Source: a bacterium (GTDB taxonomy: Bacteria > CSSED10-310 > JAFGSJ01). Taken from it: 59,023 nucleotides of DNA. A program made the position numbers and the translations under genes. A model generated the notes under the pieces. It did no database searches. It saw nothing but the letters and a program-made list of their open reading frames with translations, and was not told the origin of the DNA. This document shows, one piece after another, positions 16,716 through 24,802 of this stretch; the first letter of the stretch is position 1; each line of letters begins with the position of its first letter. The stretch is taken from assembly GCA_016934675.1 (NCBI GenBank), contig JAFGSJ010000022.1, positions 1 to 59,023 on the forward strand. The letters are read 5' to 3'.

Positions 16716-17878
16716 ACTTCTCTCTCCCTTAAATACTCGAGAATGGCTTGAGCACCATTTTTATAGGCATCGTCACTCTGAAGCTTTGTTCTGACCTGGG
16801 CCAACTCGGCCCGCATCCGATCGAGCCTGGCCGGGTCAACGATCCAATCGCGGGCCTGATTGAGAAGAGCCTGCGGTGTCAACTCGGACTGGACCAACTC
16901 CGGGACCAACCGCTTACCGGCCACCAGGTTGGGCATGGCGATATGGTCCACCTTGACCAGGGACCGGGCGATCATATAACTCAGACCCGAAACACGATAG
17001 ACGACCACCATGGGCACAGCCAGACAGGTCGCCTCGACCGTGGCCGTGCCTGACGCAACAAAGATGAAATCCGATTGGGCCATAACATCATAGGTTCGAC
17101 CCCGGACAATGGTCAATTGACCGGTAAAATGCGAGACCAGATCGTCAATAAGCTGTCTCGGGACAGTCGGGGCCTGAGGAAGCAGAAACACGACCTCGGG
17201 GAAATCCCGCTGGATGAGTTCCATGCCTTGGATCAGGACCGGCAGGATAGTTCTGACTTCAGATTGACGGCTCCCCGGTAATATCCCGATGACCGGTCCC
17301 CGGGGCTCGGGATCGACAGGGACCAGTGGCTCCCCGTCTCGGCCGGCCAGTCCGGCAATCTTGGCACACAGAGGATAACCGGTAAATACCGCTTCAATAC
17401 CGTTTTTTCGATAGAAATCCTGCTCGAACGGAAAAATGACGATCATCCGGTCGACATATTTCCGTATTTTCTTGATCCTGCCCCGCCGCCAGGCCCATAA
17501 TTGCGGGCTGATGTAATAGATAACCGGAATGCCGAGAGCGTGGGTCTTGCGGGCGAGCCGCAGATTAAAATCCGGGAAATCGACCAGGATGACCGCTCGG
17601 GGCCGTTCCCGCTCGAGCCGTTTAATCAGACCACGAAACAGCCTATATATTCTCGGTAATGAGGACACTATCTCGGAAAAACCCATGACTGCCAACTCAT
17701 TGATATGATGTAACAGGACTGCACCCTCGGCTTCGAGTGCAGGACCGCCAATGGCCTGCACCTCGAGGCCGGGCGACAGTATCTTGAGTTGATTGACCAG
17801 GCCGGCGGCATGCAGATCGCCTGATGCTTCTCCGGTTACTATCCAGAGCGGGGGATTACCTGTCATGCTCGAATCCAT
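16712..17878 (-). CDS. lpxB: Lipid-A-disaccharide synthase LpxB
   Basis: A 388-residue GT19 enzyme that condenses UDP-2,3-diacylglucosamine with lipid X. Signatures are WIVTGEASGDLHAAGLV, ELAVMGFSEIVSSL, VILVDFPDFNLRLA, IPVIYYISPQLWAWRRGRIKKIRKYVDRM, FTGYPL, and ILPGSRQSEV. The C-terminal block ASGTATVEATCLAVPMVVVYRVS follows. GGAGG lies ten bases before the ATG at 17878. It is second in the operon, 34 bases after the Gfo/Idh gene. The lpxH-like gene that would supply lipid X is 3.5 kb away, in a separate minus-strand unit. Confidence 0.93.
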   Translation of the reverse strand: MDSSMTGNPPLWIVTGEASGDLHAAGLVNQLKILSPGLEVQAIGGPALEAEGAVLLHHINELAVMGFSEIVSSLPRIYRLFRGLIKRLERERPRAVILVDFPDFNLRLARKTHALGIPVIYYISPQLWAWRRGRIKKIRKYVDRMIVIFPFEQDFYRKNGIEAVFTGYPLCAKIAGLAGRDGEPLVPVDPEPRGPVIGILPGSRQSEVRTILPVLIQGMELIQRDFPEVVFLLPQAPTVPRQLIDDLVSHFTGQLTIVRGRTYDVMAQSDFIFVASGTATVEATCLAVPMVVVYRVSGLSYMIARSLVKVDHIAMPNLVAGKRLVPELVQSELTPQALLNQARDWIVDPARLDRMRAELAQVRTKLQSDDAYKNGAQAILEYLREREV

Positions 17879-17912
17879 ACAACACTATCCTCCCCGTGCT
17901 CGTTATGAACCG

Positions 17913-18869
17913 CTACTCGTGATTTGTCCGGGTAACATGGCCCAGGATGGTATACGCTACACGCAGCGCCTCGAGCCCATCTTCACCGGTGACGATGGGT
18001 TTTGTTCCGGACATGATACATTCCAGGAAGGCCGCTATTTCCTCTTTGAGCGGTTCACGCCGCTCGATCGGCACATCGACCCGGTCAATTTTGGGAAACT
18101 GGGCCGGACTGCCCGGTTGGGGCGGCGTGGTTTTGCAATAAAACAGTTTCTGATTGGCGTAATCAATCGAGAGATAGAGTGAGGGTTGAAATATCCTGAT
18201 TTTGCGCGTCTGCTCGAGACTGACCCGGCTGGCTGTCAGATTGGCCACGCAACCCGACTCGAACTCGAGACGGGCATTGGCAATATCTATTTTCGGACTG
18301 ATAACCGGCACTCCCACGGCACTGACCGATTTCAGGGGTGATTGTACCAGTGATAAAACAATGTCGATATCGTGAATCATCAGATCGAGCACCACGTCAA
18401 TATCCAGACTCCGCAGTGAAAATGAACCAAGCCGCTGCGTCTCGATAAAACCGGGATTGTCGATATAACGCCGCCCTTCGGTTATGGCTGCGTTAAAACG
18501 CTCGAGATGCCCGATCTGCAACAAAATCCCTTGCTCACGAGATAATTGGACCAGATTCTCGGCTTCAGCAATGGTCCTGGCGATCGGTTTCTCCAAAAGG
18601 ACATGTACACCGTGTTCGAGAAAATAACGAGCCAGTTCATAATGTGTTTCGGTCGGCGTCGCAATGCTGATCGCCTCGACCCGACCGATCAATTCCTGAA
18701 AATCGTCGAAAATCTCGATTTGATACATATCCGCTATTTTTCGGGCCTGCTCTGCGTTCGAATCAACGATCCCGATCAAGTCGCATGCGTCGTGTTCCGC
18801 ATAAATCCGGGCATGATGCTGTCCCAGATGTCCGACTCCCAATACTGCAACTCTTATCTTGTGTCTCAT
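17913..18869 (-). CDS. Gfo/Idh/MocA-family oxidoreductase (GnnA-like position)
   Basis: A 318-residue NAD(P)-dependent sugar oxidoreductase. It has the Rossmann motif VAVLGVGHLGQHHARIY, ISIATPTETHYELARYFLEHG, the catalytic-Lys motif VLLEKPIAR, GHLERFN, and DLMIHDIDIVLSLV. In many Gram-negative lineages such a gene sits between lpx genes, and in some (Leptospira, Acidithiobacillus) it is GnnA, which with the aminotransferase GnnB makes UDP-GlcNAc3N for amide-linked lipid A. No GnnB is present here, so that role is only a hypothesis. It is the first gene of the envelope operon. The start at 18869 is supported by GAGGTGA nine bases upstream. Confidence 0.85.
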   Translation of the reverse strand: MRHKIRVAVLGVGHLGQHHARIYAEHDACDLIGIVDSNAEQARKIADMYQIEIFDDFQELIGRVEAISIATPTETHYELARYFLEHGVHVLLEKPIARTIAEAENLVQLSREQGILLQIGHLERFNAAITEGRRYIDNPGFIETQRLGSFSLRSLDIDVVLDLMIHDIDIVLSLVQSPLKSVSAVGVPVISPKIDIANARLEFESGCVANLTASRVSLEQTRKIRIFQPSLYLSIDYANQKLFYCKTTPPQPGSPAQFPKIDRVDVPIERREPLKEEIAAFLECIMSGTKPIVTGEDGLEALRVAYTILGHVTRTNHE

Positions 18870-18910
18870 TCTTGCTTTCACCTCACTGCATATGTATGTG
18901 TTGGACTGAA

Positions 18911-18939
18911 AATTTATGTGTTCTTTGAGCAAATGTCAA
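18911..18939 (-). promoter_or_regulatory. Promoter for the ten-gene envelope operon
   Basis: On the minus strand TTGACA (18939-18934), a spacer of 17, and TAAATT (18916-18911), 42 bases before the ATG at 18869. It is the only strong consensus match in the divergent region with the sigma gene. Inferred. Confidence 0.5.
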
Positions 18940-18950
18940 GCTATGTAATT

Positions 18951-18977
18951 GTAACTTTTCGCGTTTTGGTGCGTATT
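18951..18977 (+). promoter_or_regulatory. Possible ECF-type promoter for the sigma/anti-sigma operon
   Basis: GTAACT (18951-18956) and CGTATT (18972-18977), separated by 15 bases, resemble the GGAACT...CGT layout of ECF sigma promoters and sit just before the sigma gene. Autoregulation would be usual for such an operon. The match is imperfect and the position would leave a very short leader. Confidence 0.25.
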
Positions 18978-18986
18978 AATGGTAGA

Positions 18987-19571
18987 ATGACACAACGAAT
19001 GGCGAGGAAGATGATCCGAGAGCGACGGTTTAAAAAGACATTGACACGGTATCGGGACCTGGTTTACAGGCAGGCATACTACTTCACGGGGAACAATGAG
19101 GATGCCGCCGATATTACTCAGGAGGTGTTCATGAAGTATTGGGTCAATATTGGTCAGGTAAGACGCAATTCGATGAAGAGCTGGTTGCTGACCGTGACCC
19201 GGAATGCCTGCATCGATCAATTGAGGCGCCGACGGATCGTGCCCGAGTCCGTTTTGAGTGCCAGCGGCGGTTTAGAGCATGATCTGCCAGTATGGGAAAC
19301 CGCTGATCCCGGGCATGGGCCGGAGCAATTGGCCGAGGTCTGTGATTTGCGGGGACAACTGGTCCAGGCACTCACCGCTCTGCATCCGGTCATGAGAATG
19401 GCCGTCATTCTCAGGGAAATCGAGCGGTGCAGCTACCAGGAAGTAGCGGACGTGCTTGAACTCCCGCTTAATACAGTCAAAGTATATCTTCATCGGGCTA
19501 AGAGGATGATGGCCCTCCGTCTCATATCATATCAAAGACAGGAACATAACAATGAAATGTCACGATTATGA
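18987..19571 (+). CDS. ECF RNA polymerase sigma factor (module 1)
   Basis: About 194 residues with region 2 (LTRYRDLVYRQAYYFTGNNEDAADITQEVFMKYW) and region 4 (LHPVMRMAVILREIERCSYQEVADVLELPLNTVKVYLHRAKRMM), joined by a short variable linker. There is no region 1.1 or 3, so it is an extracytoplasmic-function sigma factor. The start is uncertain: ATGs at 18987, 18999 and 19011 are all in frame, and none has an ideal ribosome site. Its last 20 bases overlap the anti-sigma gene, implying tight stoichiometric coupling. It is divergent from the lipid A operon, so it may respond to envelope stress (inference). Confidence 0.87.
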   Translation: MTQRMARKMIRERRFKKTLTRYRDLVYRQAYYFTGNNEDAADITQEVFMKYWVNIGQVRRNSMKSWLLTVTRNACIDQLRRRRIVPESVLSASGGLEHDLPVWETADPGHGPEQLAEVCDLRGQLVQALTALHPVMRMAVILREIERCSYQEVADVLELPLNTVKVYLHRAKRMMALRLISYQRQEHNNEMSRL

Positions 19572-20109
19572 ACTGAAAATGGAAGATTTTTTCCGGGGGA
19601 ATATCACGGAACAAGAGCGACAGGGTATTTCGCGACATCTGGCTGAATGCGAGAGTTGTCGGGAACTCTACCACTGTTATGAGCAACTCGAGCGTGAACT
19701 GCCCAGTCTTGGTCATGTGCGTTGCCCGGATGGTGTGGTAGCGTCAATTGTCGAGAAAACACTGTTTTCGCACGGAAATTCCAAGCCCAATCTGACCCGG
19801 ACCATACAGTCGATCATACGATTCCGAATTCGGTATGCTCTGGTCGGTGTCAGTGCGATTGTGCTTGTGATGCTGGTGATCGGACCGTATTTTGTTCCCC
19901 GGCACCAGAACACGAAGTCGGATTACAGCCGGACCGAACTGCTCGAAGCTGATCGACAAGTAAAGATGACCCTGGCCAGGGTTAATCACTATTCACGGAA
20001 GGCACACACTTTCATCGAACAAGAAGTAATGCTCGAAGGCGTGGCTTTACCCTTACAGAATTCTCTGAAAAAAGCTTTCAAACCCATTCAACAGGGAGAA
20101 CAATCATGA
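19552..20109 (+). CDS. Anti-sigma factor with zinc-finger (zf-HC2) and one membrane helix
   Basis: 185 residues. The N-terminal cytoplasmic domain has the HxxxCxxC anti-sigma motif ISRHLAECESCREL (27-40), followed by one membrane helix (YALVGVSAIVLVMLVIGPYF) near residues 100-119. A periplasmic tail of about 65 helical residues follows. Such proteins hold the cognate sigma factor inactive until an envelope signal causes release or proteolysis. AGGA eight bases upstream supports ATG 19552. The gene overlaps the sigma gene by 20 bases, and its stop overlaps the next gene (ATGA), giving a four-gene operon. Confidence 0.85.
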   Translation: MKCHDYELKMEDFFRGNITEQERQGISRHLAECESCRELYHCYEQLERELPSLGHVRCPDGVVASIVEKTLFSHGNSKPNLTRTIQSIIRFRIRYALVGVSAIVLVMLVIGPYFVPRHQNTKSDYSRTELLEADRQVKMTLARVNHYSRKAHTFIEQEVMLEGVALPLQNSLKKAFKPIQQGEQS

Positions 20110-20693
20110 TCAGAAAAATTTCGTTTGCCATTGTCATTAGTGTGTTTCTGGGTTCACTCGGTTACGCTCAGGAAGAGGACTATTCGAAATATGCCGGTTT
20201 TGTAGATTTGCCGCAATTGACCGGATTTAAAAAAGCGGACCGGTCGGTTGAGGTCTATTTGAAGAAACCGTTGTTGAGTCTGGTCGCGGCTTTGAATGCC
20301 GAGGACCCTACCCTGCAGCAACTCATCGAGAACCTTGCTCTCATCAGGGTCGAACAGTTTGAAATCGAGCCCGATCAAGGCGCGAAAGTGCAGAAAACAA
20401 TCGATGAAGTGGCGCAAAAACTGGAAAAACAGAAGTGGGATAAACTGGTGAAAGCGGTCGATGGTGGTGAGCATGTCGAGATTTTCATCAAATCCGATAA
20501 TGCCAAGATCGCAGGATTGTTAGTCATGGCCCTTGAGGACGGCGAAGCTTCATTCATCAATATTGTCGGCGAACTGGATCTCAGCTTGCTCGGAAAGCTT
20601 GGAGCCCAGTTTGACATACCGGGCCTGGAAAAGGCATCTGCTGCAAAAAATGATCAACAGGACCAGGAAGCTGGGCATGAGGAAGGTGATTAG
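20106..20693 (+). CDS. DUF4252-domain secreted protein
   Basis: 195 residues with a signal peptide (MIRKISFAIVISVFLGSLGYA, cleavage before QEED), then a DUF4252-type domain. Visible family features are VEVYLKKPLLSLVAAL, ALIRVEQFEI, KWDKLVKAVDGGEHVEIFIK, IAGLLVMALEDGEASFINIVGELDL and a charged Gln/Glu/Asp-rich tail. DUF4252 proteins are often encoded with ECF sigma factors; their function is not known. The ATG overlaps the anti-sigma stop by four bases. It shares the same layout with its downstream lipoprotein neighbour, so the two are paralogs. Confidence 0.8.
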   Translation: MIRKISFAIVISVFLGSLGYAQEEDYSKYAGFVDLPQLTGFKKADRSVEVYLKKPLLSLVAALNAEDPTLQQLIENLALIRVEQFEIEPDQGAKVQKTIDEVAQKLEKQKWDKLVKAVDGGEHVEIFIKSDNAKIAGLLVMALEDGEASFINIVGELDLSLLGKLGAQFDIPGLEKASAAKNDQQDQEAGHEEGD

Positions 20694-20695
20694 CC

Positions 20696-21250
20696 ATGAA
20701 AATCAGAGATTATGCCATGATTCTTTTCGGTGTGCTTATCATTGTTCTGGGCAGCGGCTGCGTTTTTCATACAGACCTGAAATTGCTGGACAGTAAAATA
20801 GACACGTATCTCAAACCGCTCAAATTGGACCATGAAGGGAGCATCAGTCTGGGTTCGATTTCGATGTTCTTCGCCCGGAGAATCTATGATCTTTGTGAAG
20901 ATGATGATCAGACCATGGATACTTTGAAAAGTATCGACAGACTCAATGTGGCCATCTATAAAACACACAGTGGTTTGGAGACACTCACAACCGACTGTGT
21001 GGACCAGGTTGTCCGGAATTTTACAAAAGATGGTTGGGAGCTCTTCATCAAGGTGCGCGACAAAGAAGAATTAGCCCTGCTCTTTTATAAGCAGGGTCGC
21101 CGCGATATCACCTCCTTTTCGGCAGTGGCCTTATCTGATGCAGAAGTGGTGCTGTTGGAATTGGAAGGTGATTTAAAAAAGTTGATCCAGACCTCAGTCC
21201 AGGAAAGAGGATTATGTCTCAATACTCTGGTCAAAACGGCCCATTCCTGA
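20696..21250 (+). CDS. DUF4252-like lipoprotein
   Basis: 184 residues with a lipoprotein signal: hydrophobic MILFGVLIIV then lipobox LGSGC, giving a lipid-anchored protein. The body parallels the upstream protein: RLNVAIYKTHSG, GWELFIKVRDKEELALLFYK, FSAVALSDAEVVLLELEGDLKKLIQ. A secreted soluble DUF4252 protein plus a lipidated one under an ECF/anti-sigma pair suggests a two-part envelope sensor or effector (inference). It starts two bases after the preceding stop. There is no gene between its stop and the convergent lpxH-like gene. Confidence 0.75.
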   Translation: MKIRDYAMILFGVLIIVLGSGCVFHTDLKLLDSKIDTYLKPLKLDHEGSISLGSISMFFARRIYDLCEDDDQTMDTLKSIDRLNVAIYKTHSGLETLTTDCVDQVVRNFTKDGWELFIKVRDKEELALLFYKQGRRDITSFSAVALSDAEVVLLELEGDLKKLIQTSVQERGLCLNTLVKTAHS

Positions 21251-21313
21251 GCCTAATTATTTCGTTGTGAGGCTGCTAATTTTTCACGTTTGCTGTTGAA
21301 GAAAAAGTGTAAC

Positions 21314-21362
21314 CGCAGATTTCGCAGATAACGCAGAATTTATCTGGGAAATCTGCGTTATC
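21314..21362. repeat. Tandem 9-mers plus hairpin between convergent genes
   Basis: Three consecutive 9-base units starting CGCAGA (21314-21340) are followed by a near-perfect inverted copy (arms 21327-21341 and 21349-21362, loop about 7 bases, one bulged base). The element lies between the convergent DUF4252 and lpxH-like genes, so it may act as a bidirectional terminator. It may equally be a copy of a dispersed intergenic repeat. Confidence 0.55.
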
Positions 21363-21378
21363 ACGGTCAAGTTTTTCA

Positions 21379-22185
21379 TTAATCAACGTGCGAGCTCTGT
21401 TCTCGATTAATTTTTTCCGGGGAGATTGATTCGAAGGTCCCGTCACTATCCCGATAACGGAAAAACTGAGGACCATGCCCGGGTGTGAGCAGCAGAAAGG
21501 TGCAGTGATCTATCCAGTCACCCAGATTAACCACGAAGGCTTGACGATTGGTATAGCAAAATTGTTTAAAGAAGGGTAGATGGGAGTGGGCTATAATACA
21601 CAAGTCCAGGCCCTGGTCAACCTTTTTCCGACCAAAGGCCACATACGCTTTCTCTTTGTCAATGTTTTTCCAACCGGTATATTTCTTACTGCTCCGAGAA
21701 AGCAAACGGGCCATCATCCAACCCAAATCCGGATGGATCCACTGAAACATCCGGCGGACGGGGCGGCTCCTGACAAAGAAGCGGAGTAGCCGGTAACCGC
21801 GGTCGCCCTTATCGAGACCGTCGCCGTGGATAACGAAAACGTTCAAACCATAGATCGTTTCTGTAGAGCCGGATTCAACGATACGGAGAGGGATCGTTTC
21901 CGTGAAAAAAGGGCCGAGATTGAAATCATGGTTGCCCAGAACATAGATTATCTTGCAGCCGCGTTGCTGTAGACGGTACAATTGCCAGAGTATCGGGAAA
22001 AAATAGCGGAAAATGACCGTTTTGTAGCCGAACCAGAAATCGAAGAGATCACCGAGGATATAAAGCCGTTCAAGATCGGGAAACTTTTCCAGGAAATCAA
22101 CCAGTCGCCGTTGTCGCTGTGGATTGACATCATTGAGATGTACATCGGATAGAAAGAGGGTCTGTCTCAGTGTTGCATCCGCCAT
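21379..22185 (-). CDS. lpxH: UDP-2,3-diacylglucosamine diphosphatase-like metallophosphoesterase
   Basis: A 268-residue calcineurin-like phosphoesterase with the LpxH metal-ligand blocks: LFLSDVHLND, LGDLFDFWFGY, LGNHDFNL, VIHGDGLDKGDRGYRLLR and IIAHSHLPFFKQF, then VVNLGDWI. LpxH hydrolyses UDP-2,3-diacylglucosamine to lipid X for LpxB. Length and motif order fit LpxH rather than the unrelated LpxI, though some homologs act on other nucleotides. The genomic presence of lpxB and lpxK nearby supports the role. It starts eight bases after the stop of the small membrane protein gene, so the two are co-transcribed. Confidence 0.8.
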   Translation of the reverse strand: MADATLRQTLFLSDVHLNDVNPQRQRRLVDFLEKFPDLERLYILGDLFDFWFGYKTVIFRYFFPILWQLYRLQQRGCKIIYVLGNHDFNLGPFFTETIPLRIVESGSTETIYGLNVFVIHGDGLDKGDRGYRLLRFFVRSRPVRRMFQWIHPDLGWMMARLLSRSSKKYTGWKNIDKEKAYVAFGRKKVDQGLDLCIIAHSHLPFFKQFCYTNRQAFVVNLGDWIDHCTFLLLTPGHGPQFFRYRDSDGTFESISPEKINREQSSHVD

Positions 22186-22193
22186 AATATTCC

Positions 22194-22685
22194 TTATTTC
22201 TTCTTTCGTTTCGTTGGGTCTTCTTCGAGTGGACGAAGCGATGATTCCAGGTTCATTTTCCAGACCCCATCCTTTTTAAACCAGTAAAGCACAGCCTCCG
22301 GTTCTTTGATTTTTCCGGTGTTCAGAATGTCGACCATAAGTTTGGCTTTGGTCCGCCCACGTTCGCCGGTCGAGTCGACATCAACTTCAGTTATTTCTAT
22401 GGTCTTTATATCAAGTTGCTCAGGCTTGACCATGAAAAGACGTTCAATGAAAAATGCAATATCCCGCTCGGCTTGAACATCGGCAGTGTGATAACTGGCA
22501 GCTCGTTTAAAATCCTTGAACTGAATGTCCTCCCAAAACCTGAAGGACATGTCTTCGAGCAGCTTTTTATCCTGGACCGGGGCAATGACGACATTGCCGA
22601 GCTTGAGACCATAGCGTGAACTGAAGAGGGCAATGATCACGGTGATGAATATTAAAAATGCCACGATGAGATAGATTTTTCTCAT
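22194..22685 (-). CDS. Membrane-anchored conserved hypothetical protein
   Basis: A 163-residue protein with one N-terminal hydrophobic helix (IYLIVAFLIFITVIIALF), then a soluble domain with alternating strands and helices (FWEDIQFKDFKRAASYHTAD, IKTIEITEVDVDSTG, AKLMVDILNTG, VLYWFKKDGVWKMNLE) and a basic end. The VYWFKKDGVWKM segment resembles NTF2/DUF4440-like small alpha+beta domains, but I do not recognise a family. Start 22685 follows AGGAGAG by about eight bases; the ATG at 22691 is too close to that site. It lies directly upstream of the lpxH-like gene. Confidence 0.6.
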   Translation of the reverse strand: MRKIYLIVAFLIFITVIIALFSSRYGLKLGNVVIAPVQDKKLLEDMSFRFWEDIQFKDFKRAASYHTADVQAERDIAFFIERLFMVKPEQLDIKTIEITEVDVDSTGERGRTKAKLMVDILNTGKIKEPEAVLYWFKKDGVWKMNLESSLRPLEEDPTKRKKK

Positions 22686-22787
22686 AATCATCTCTCCTGT
22701 GTAATGGGCAAACACGCTGTGTCTGATTTGTTCAGGTGACCGAAAGCGACGCAGAGGATCGACGTGTTTATCATAATTGTATTACAC

Positions 22788-23525
22788 CTAAAAAACCGGT
22801 TTTTTACCTCTTAAAAAGAAACCGGAAACAACCAGGAGACATAGAATCATGACCAGCAGAATGCCAGCGTTTAGTAACAGGGTCCCCAGCTGTGTTTCCT
22901 TATCCGCGATTTCACTGAAGGCATAGTAAGACCAGCGCAAGGGCATTAATTTTTCGAAGTACACGGCCAGACCGCGTAAAAAAGTATCCGGCATGACGAT
23001 CGGGGAAAAGAGAATCTGGGGGATGAGCACGATGGGCACCAAGGCGTCAGCCTGATGTATAGTACCCACGATACTGGAAATAGTCAATCCCAGGGCTACT
23101 CCTGCCAGAATAGTCAAAAAAGCAAGTCCGATATGAAACAGTAAAAAACCGTTCAAGGCCACATAATAATTAACGACCAGTATGAATAAAAGGGCCTGAA
23201 CAAAAGAGATCACGGCCAGAATCTGGAATTTTGAGCTTAAATAGGTGCCTATATGCAGGCCGAAGAGACGCTCACGACTGAAAATTGCCCGCTCCTTGAT
23301 AAGTTCCCGGGCCGCATTTGTGCAGCCGAACCATAAGGTAGACAATGATAATGAAAAATAGAGAAAATCGGTAGGGGTCACGTTATGAAAACGCCAAGCG
23401 ATCAGAGCGGCAATTAACGGGGCTTGCAGAATCAAGAGTAAGGTCGTTTGGAATTCGCCCAGGACGCAATCGAGATATCGGTCCGTTAAAACTTTATGTT
23501 GATGATGTACCTCTTCCCAAGTCAT
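22788..23525 (-). CDS. ABC-2-type transporter permease (ABCG-like half)
   Basis: A 245-residue membrane protein with about six hydrophobic segments, as in ABC-2/ABCG transporters. The cytoplasmic start WEEVHHQHKVLTDRYL is followed by FLYFSLSLSTLWFGCTNAARELIKERAIFSRER, the classic ABCG element with the NE/NAxRE and RER motifs. A late loop (MPDTFLRGLAVYFEKLMPLRWSYYAF) also matches. It pairs with the ATPase gene upstream (8 bases before), with AAAGAGGAG in front of its ATG. The substrate is unknown. A 16-base perfect palindrome, AAAAAACCGGTTTTTT (22790-22805), covers its last codons. Confidence 0.85.
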   Translation of the reverse strand: MTWEEVHHQHKVLTDRYLDCVLGEFQTTLLLILQAPLIAALIAWRFHNVTPTDFLYFSLSLSTLWFGCTNAARELIKERAIFSRERLFGLHIGTYLSSKFQILAVISFVQALLFILVVNYYVALNGFLLFHIGLAFLTILAGVALGLTISSIVGTIHQADALVPIVLIPQILFSPIVMPDTFLRGLAVYFEKLMPLRWSYYAFSEIADKETQLGTLLLNAGILLVMILCLLVVSGFFLRGKKPVF

Positions 23526-23533
23526 TGTTCCGT

Positions 23534-24556
23534 TTACTCCTCTTTCTGTTCCTGTTCCTTGCGCTGACGTATCCTTTCTTTCAGTTTTTGCAGTTCATCT
23601 TCGATCGTACTGCCGACTGGCCTGTCAGAAGCATGCTGTTCAGTACGGTCCGAGACAGGCACCTTCGATGCAACGCCACCATGCTCTCCAGCCCGATGGG
23701 CCGGGCCCTGATCAGGTCGGGCCTGTTCGGAATGCTGCAAGCCGGGAGACCCCATTTCACGCGGCTTTCGCTGCATGAACGCTTCATAAAAAGGTGATTT
23801 CCGAAAATGATCCGACAATTGGGCCGGTCGGGCACTCCTGACCCGGGTGTAAATCAATTCATGGTCCTCGACCTGGAAATACTCCAGGGCTGCTGCAGGT
23901 GTTCCACCAAAAACCAGGTGCCCTTTGAAGAGAAAAAAGACCGTATCAAAAAACTCAATATTTGTTAAAATATGGGTTGTAACCATCAGAGAACGTCCGG
24001 ATAAAGTCAGTTCCCTGAACAATTTCATCATTTGATGGTCAAGATGGGGGTCCAGTCCCGAAGTCGGTTCATCCAGAAACAGAACGACAGGGTCCGTCAA
24101 TAACTCGATCCCCAAATTAACCCGCTTACGTTCACCACCGGATAAACGCTTTATCCGTGTATCTGCACGATGCTGTAAATCAAGCGTATGCAACAGGGCT
24201 TTTACCTTGACCTTGACCTCGTCGCGGGAGACCCCGGGCCCCTTGCGAAGCACATATGAATAACCAAAGGCCTGCTCAACAGTCAGACTACGATGAACGA
24301 TGTCATCCTGAGGCACATAGCCAAACATCTGCCGGGCCGGGGACCCCTTCGAACCGGATCCCGACAGACTATACTGGACCGTGCCCTTTGTCGGTTCATA
24401 CATTTGCAGTAACACCCGTACCAACGATGATTTGCCGCAACCACTCGGACCGAGCAGACCTGTCAATTCACCCGGATAGAGCAGGAGTGAAATGGACTGG
24501 AGTATATCGGTCCCATCCAGACGTAAAGAAATGTTGGTCGCTTTAATCAAATACAT
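23534..24556 (-). CDS. ABC transporter ATP-binding protein (ABCG-like)
   Basis: A 340-residue ATPase. It has Walker A LLGPSGCGKSS, Q-loop GYVPQDDIVHRSLTV, signature LSGGERKRVNLGIEL, Walker B VVLFLDEPTSGLDPH and the H-loop VTTHI. The GYVPQDD-type Q-loop and the signature are those of ABCG exporters. The C-terminal 90 residues are unusual, Gln/Arg/Glu/Ser-rich and low in structure, with a charged coiled end (LQKLKERIRQRKEQEQKEE). The start at 24556 is at homology; ATG 24586 is also possible. The permease follows eight bases after the stop. The export substrate is not readable. Confidence 0.85.
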   Translation of the reverse strand: MYLIKATNISLRLDGTDILQSISLLLYPGELTGLLGPSGCGKSSLVRVLLQMYEPTKGTVQYSLSGSGSKGSPARQMFGYVPQDDIVHRSLTVEQAFGYSYVLRKGPGVSRDEVKVKVKALLHTLDLQHRADTRIKRLSGGERKRVNLGIELLTDPVVLFLDEPTSGLDPHLDHQMMKLFRELTLSGRSLMVTTHILTNIEFFDTVFFLFKGHLVFGGTPAAALEYFQVEDHELIYTRVRSARPAQLSDHFRKSPFYEAFMQRKPREMGSPGLQHSEQARPDQGPAHRAGEHGGVASKVPVSDRTEQHASDRPVGSTIEDELQKLKERIRQRKEQEQKEE

Positions 24557-24741
24557 AACCCTGGACTTTCTACCCTTACCTGTCACTCAATTGTTGAACA
24601 CATGCTTTCTATTTCTTCCCGATCAGTCCTTTTGTCTGACGAATATCTCTCCTGTATCATAGATTTTCGCCCCGCACAACCCCTCTGATCAAGGATACTC
24701 CTCTCCCCAGAATCAGACAACGCGTCATCCTAAAAAACCAC

Positions 24742-24771
24742 TTGAATTTTGTGACCAGAACATGATACACT
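24742..24771 (+). promoter_or_regulatory. Possible extended -10 promoter before the helical-repeat gene
   Basis: TTGAAT (24742-24747), 18 bases and TACACT (24766-24771), with TG one base upstream of the -10. The ATG at 24803 is 31 bases on. The 24557-24802 gap otherwise shows nothing gene-like. Confidence 0.3.
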
Positions 24772-24802
24772 TAAGGCTAATGCTTCATCTGGTCGATCAT
24801 TC

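Noticed and set aside
22790..22805. Perfect palindrome AAAAAACCGGTTTTTT as a terminator
   Set aside because: There is no loop and it overlaps the last codons of the permease gene; coding constraint explains part of it.
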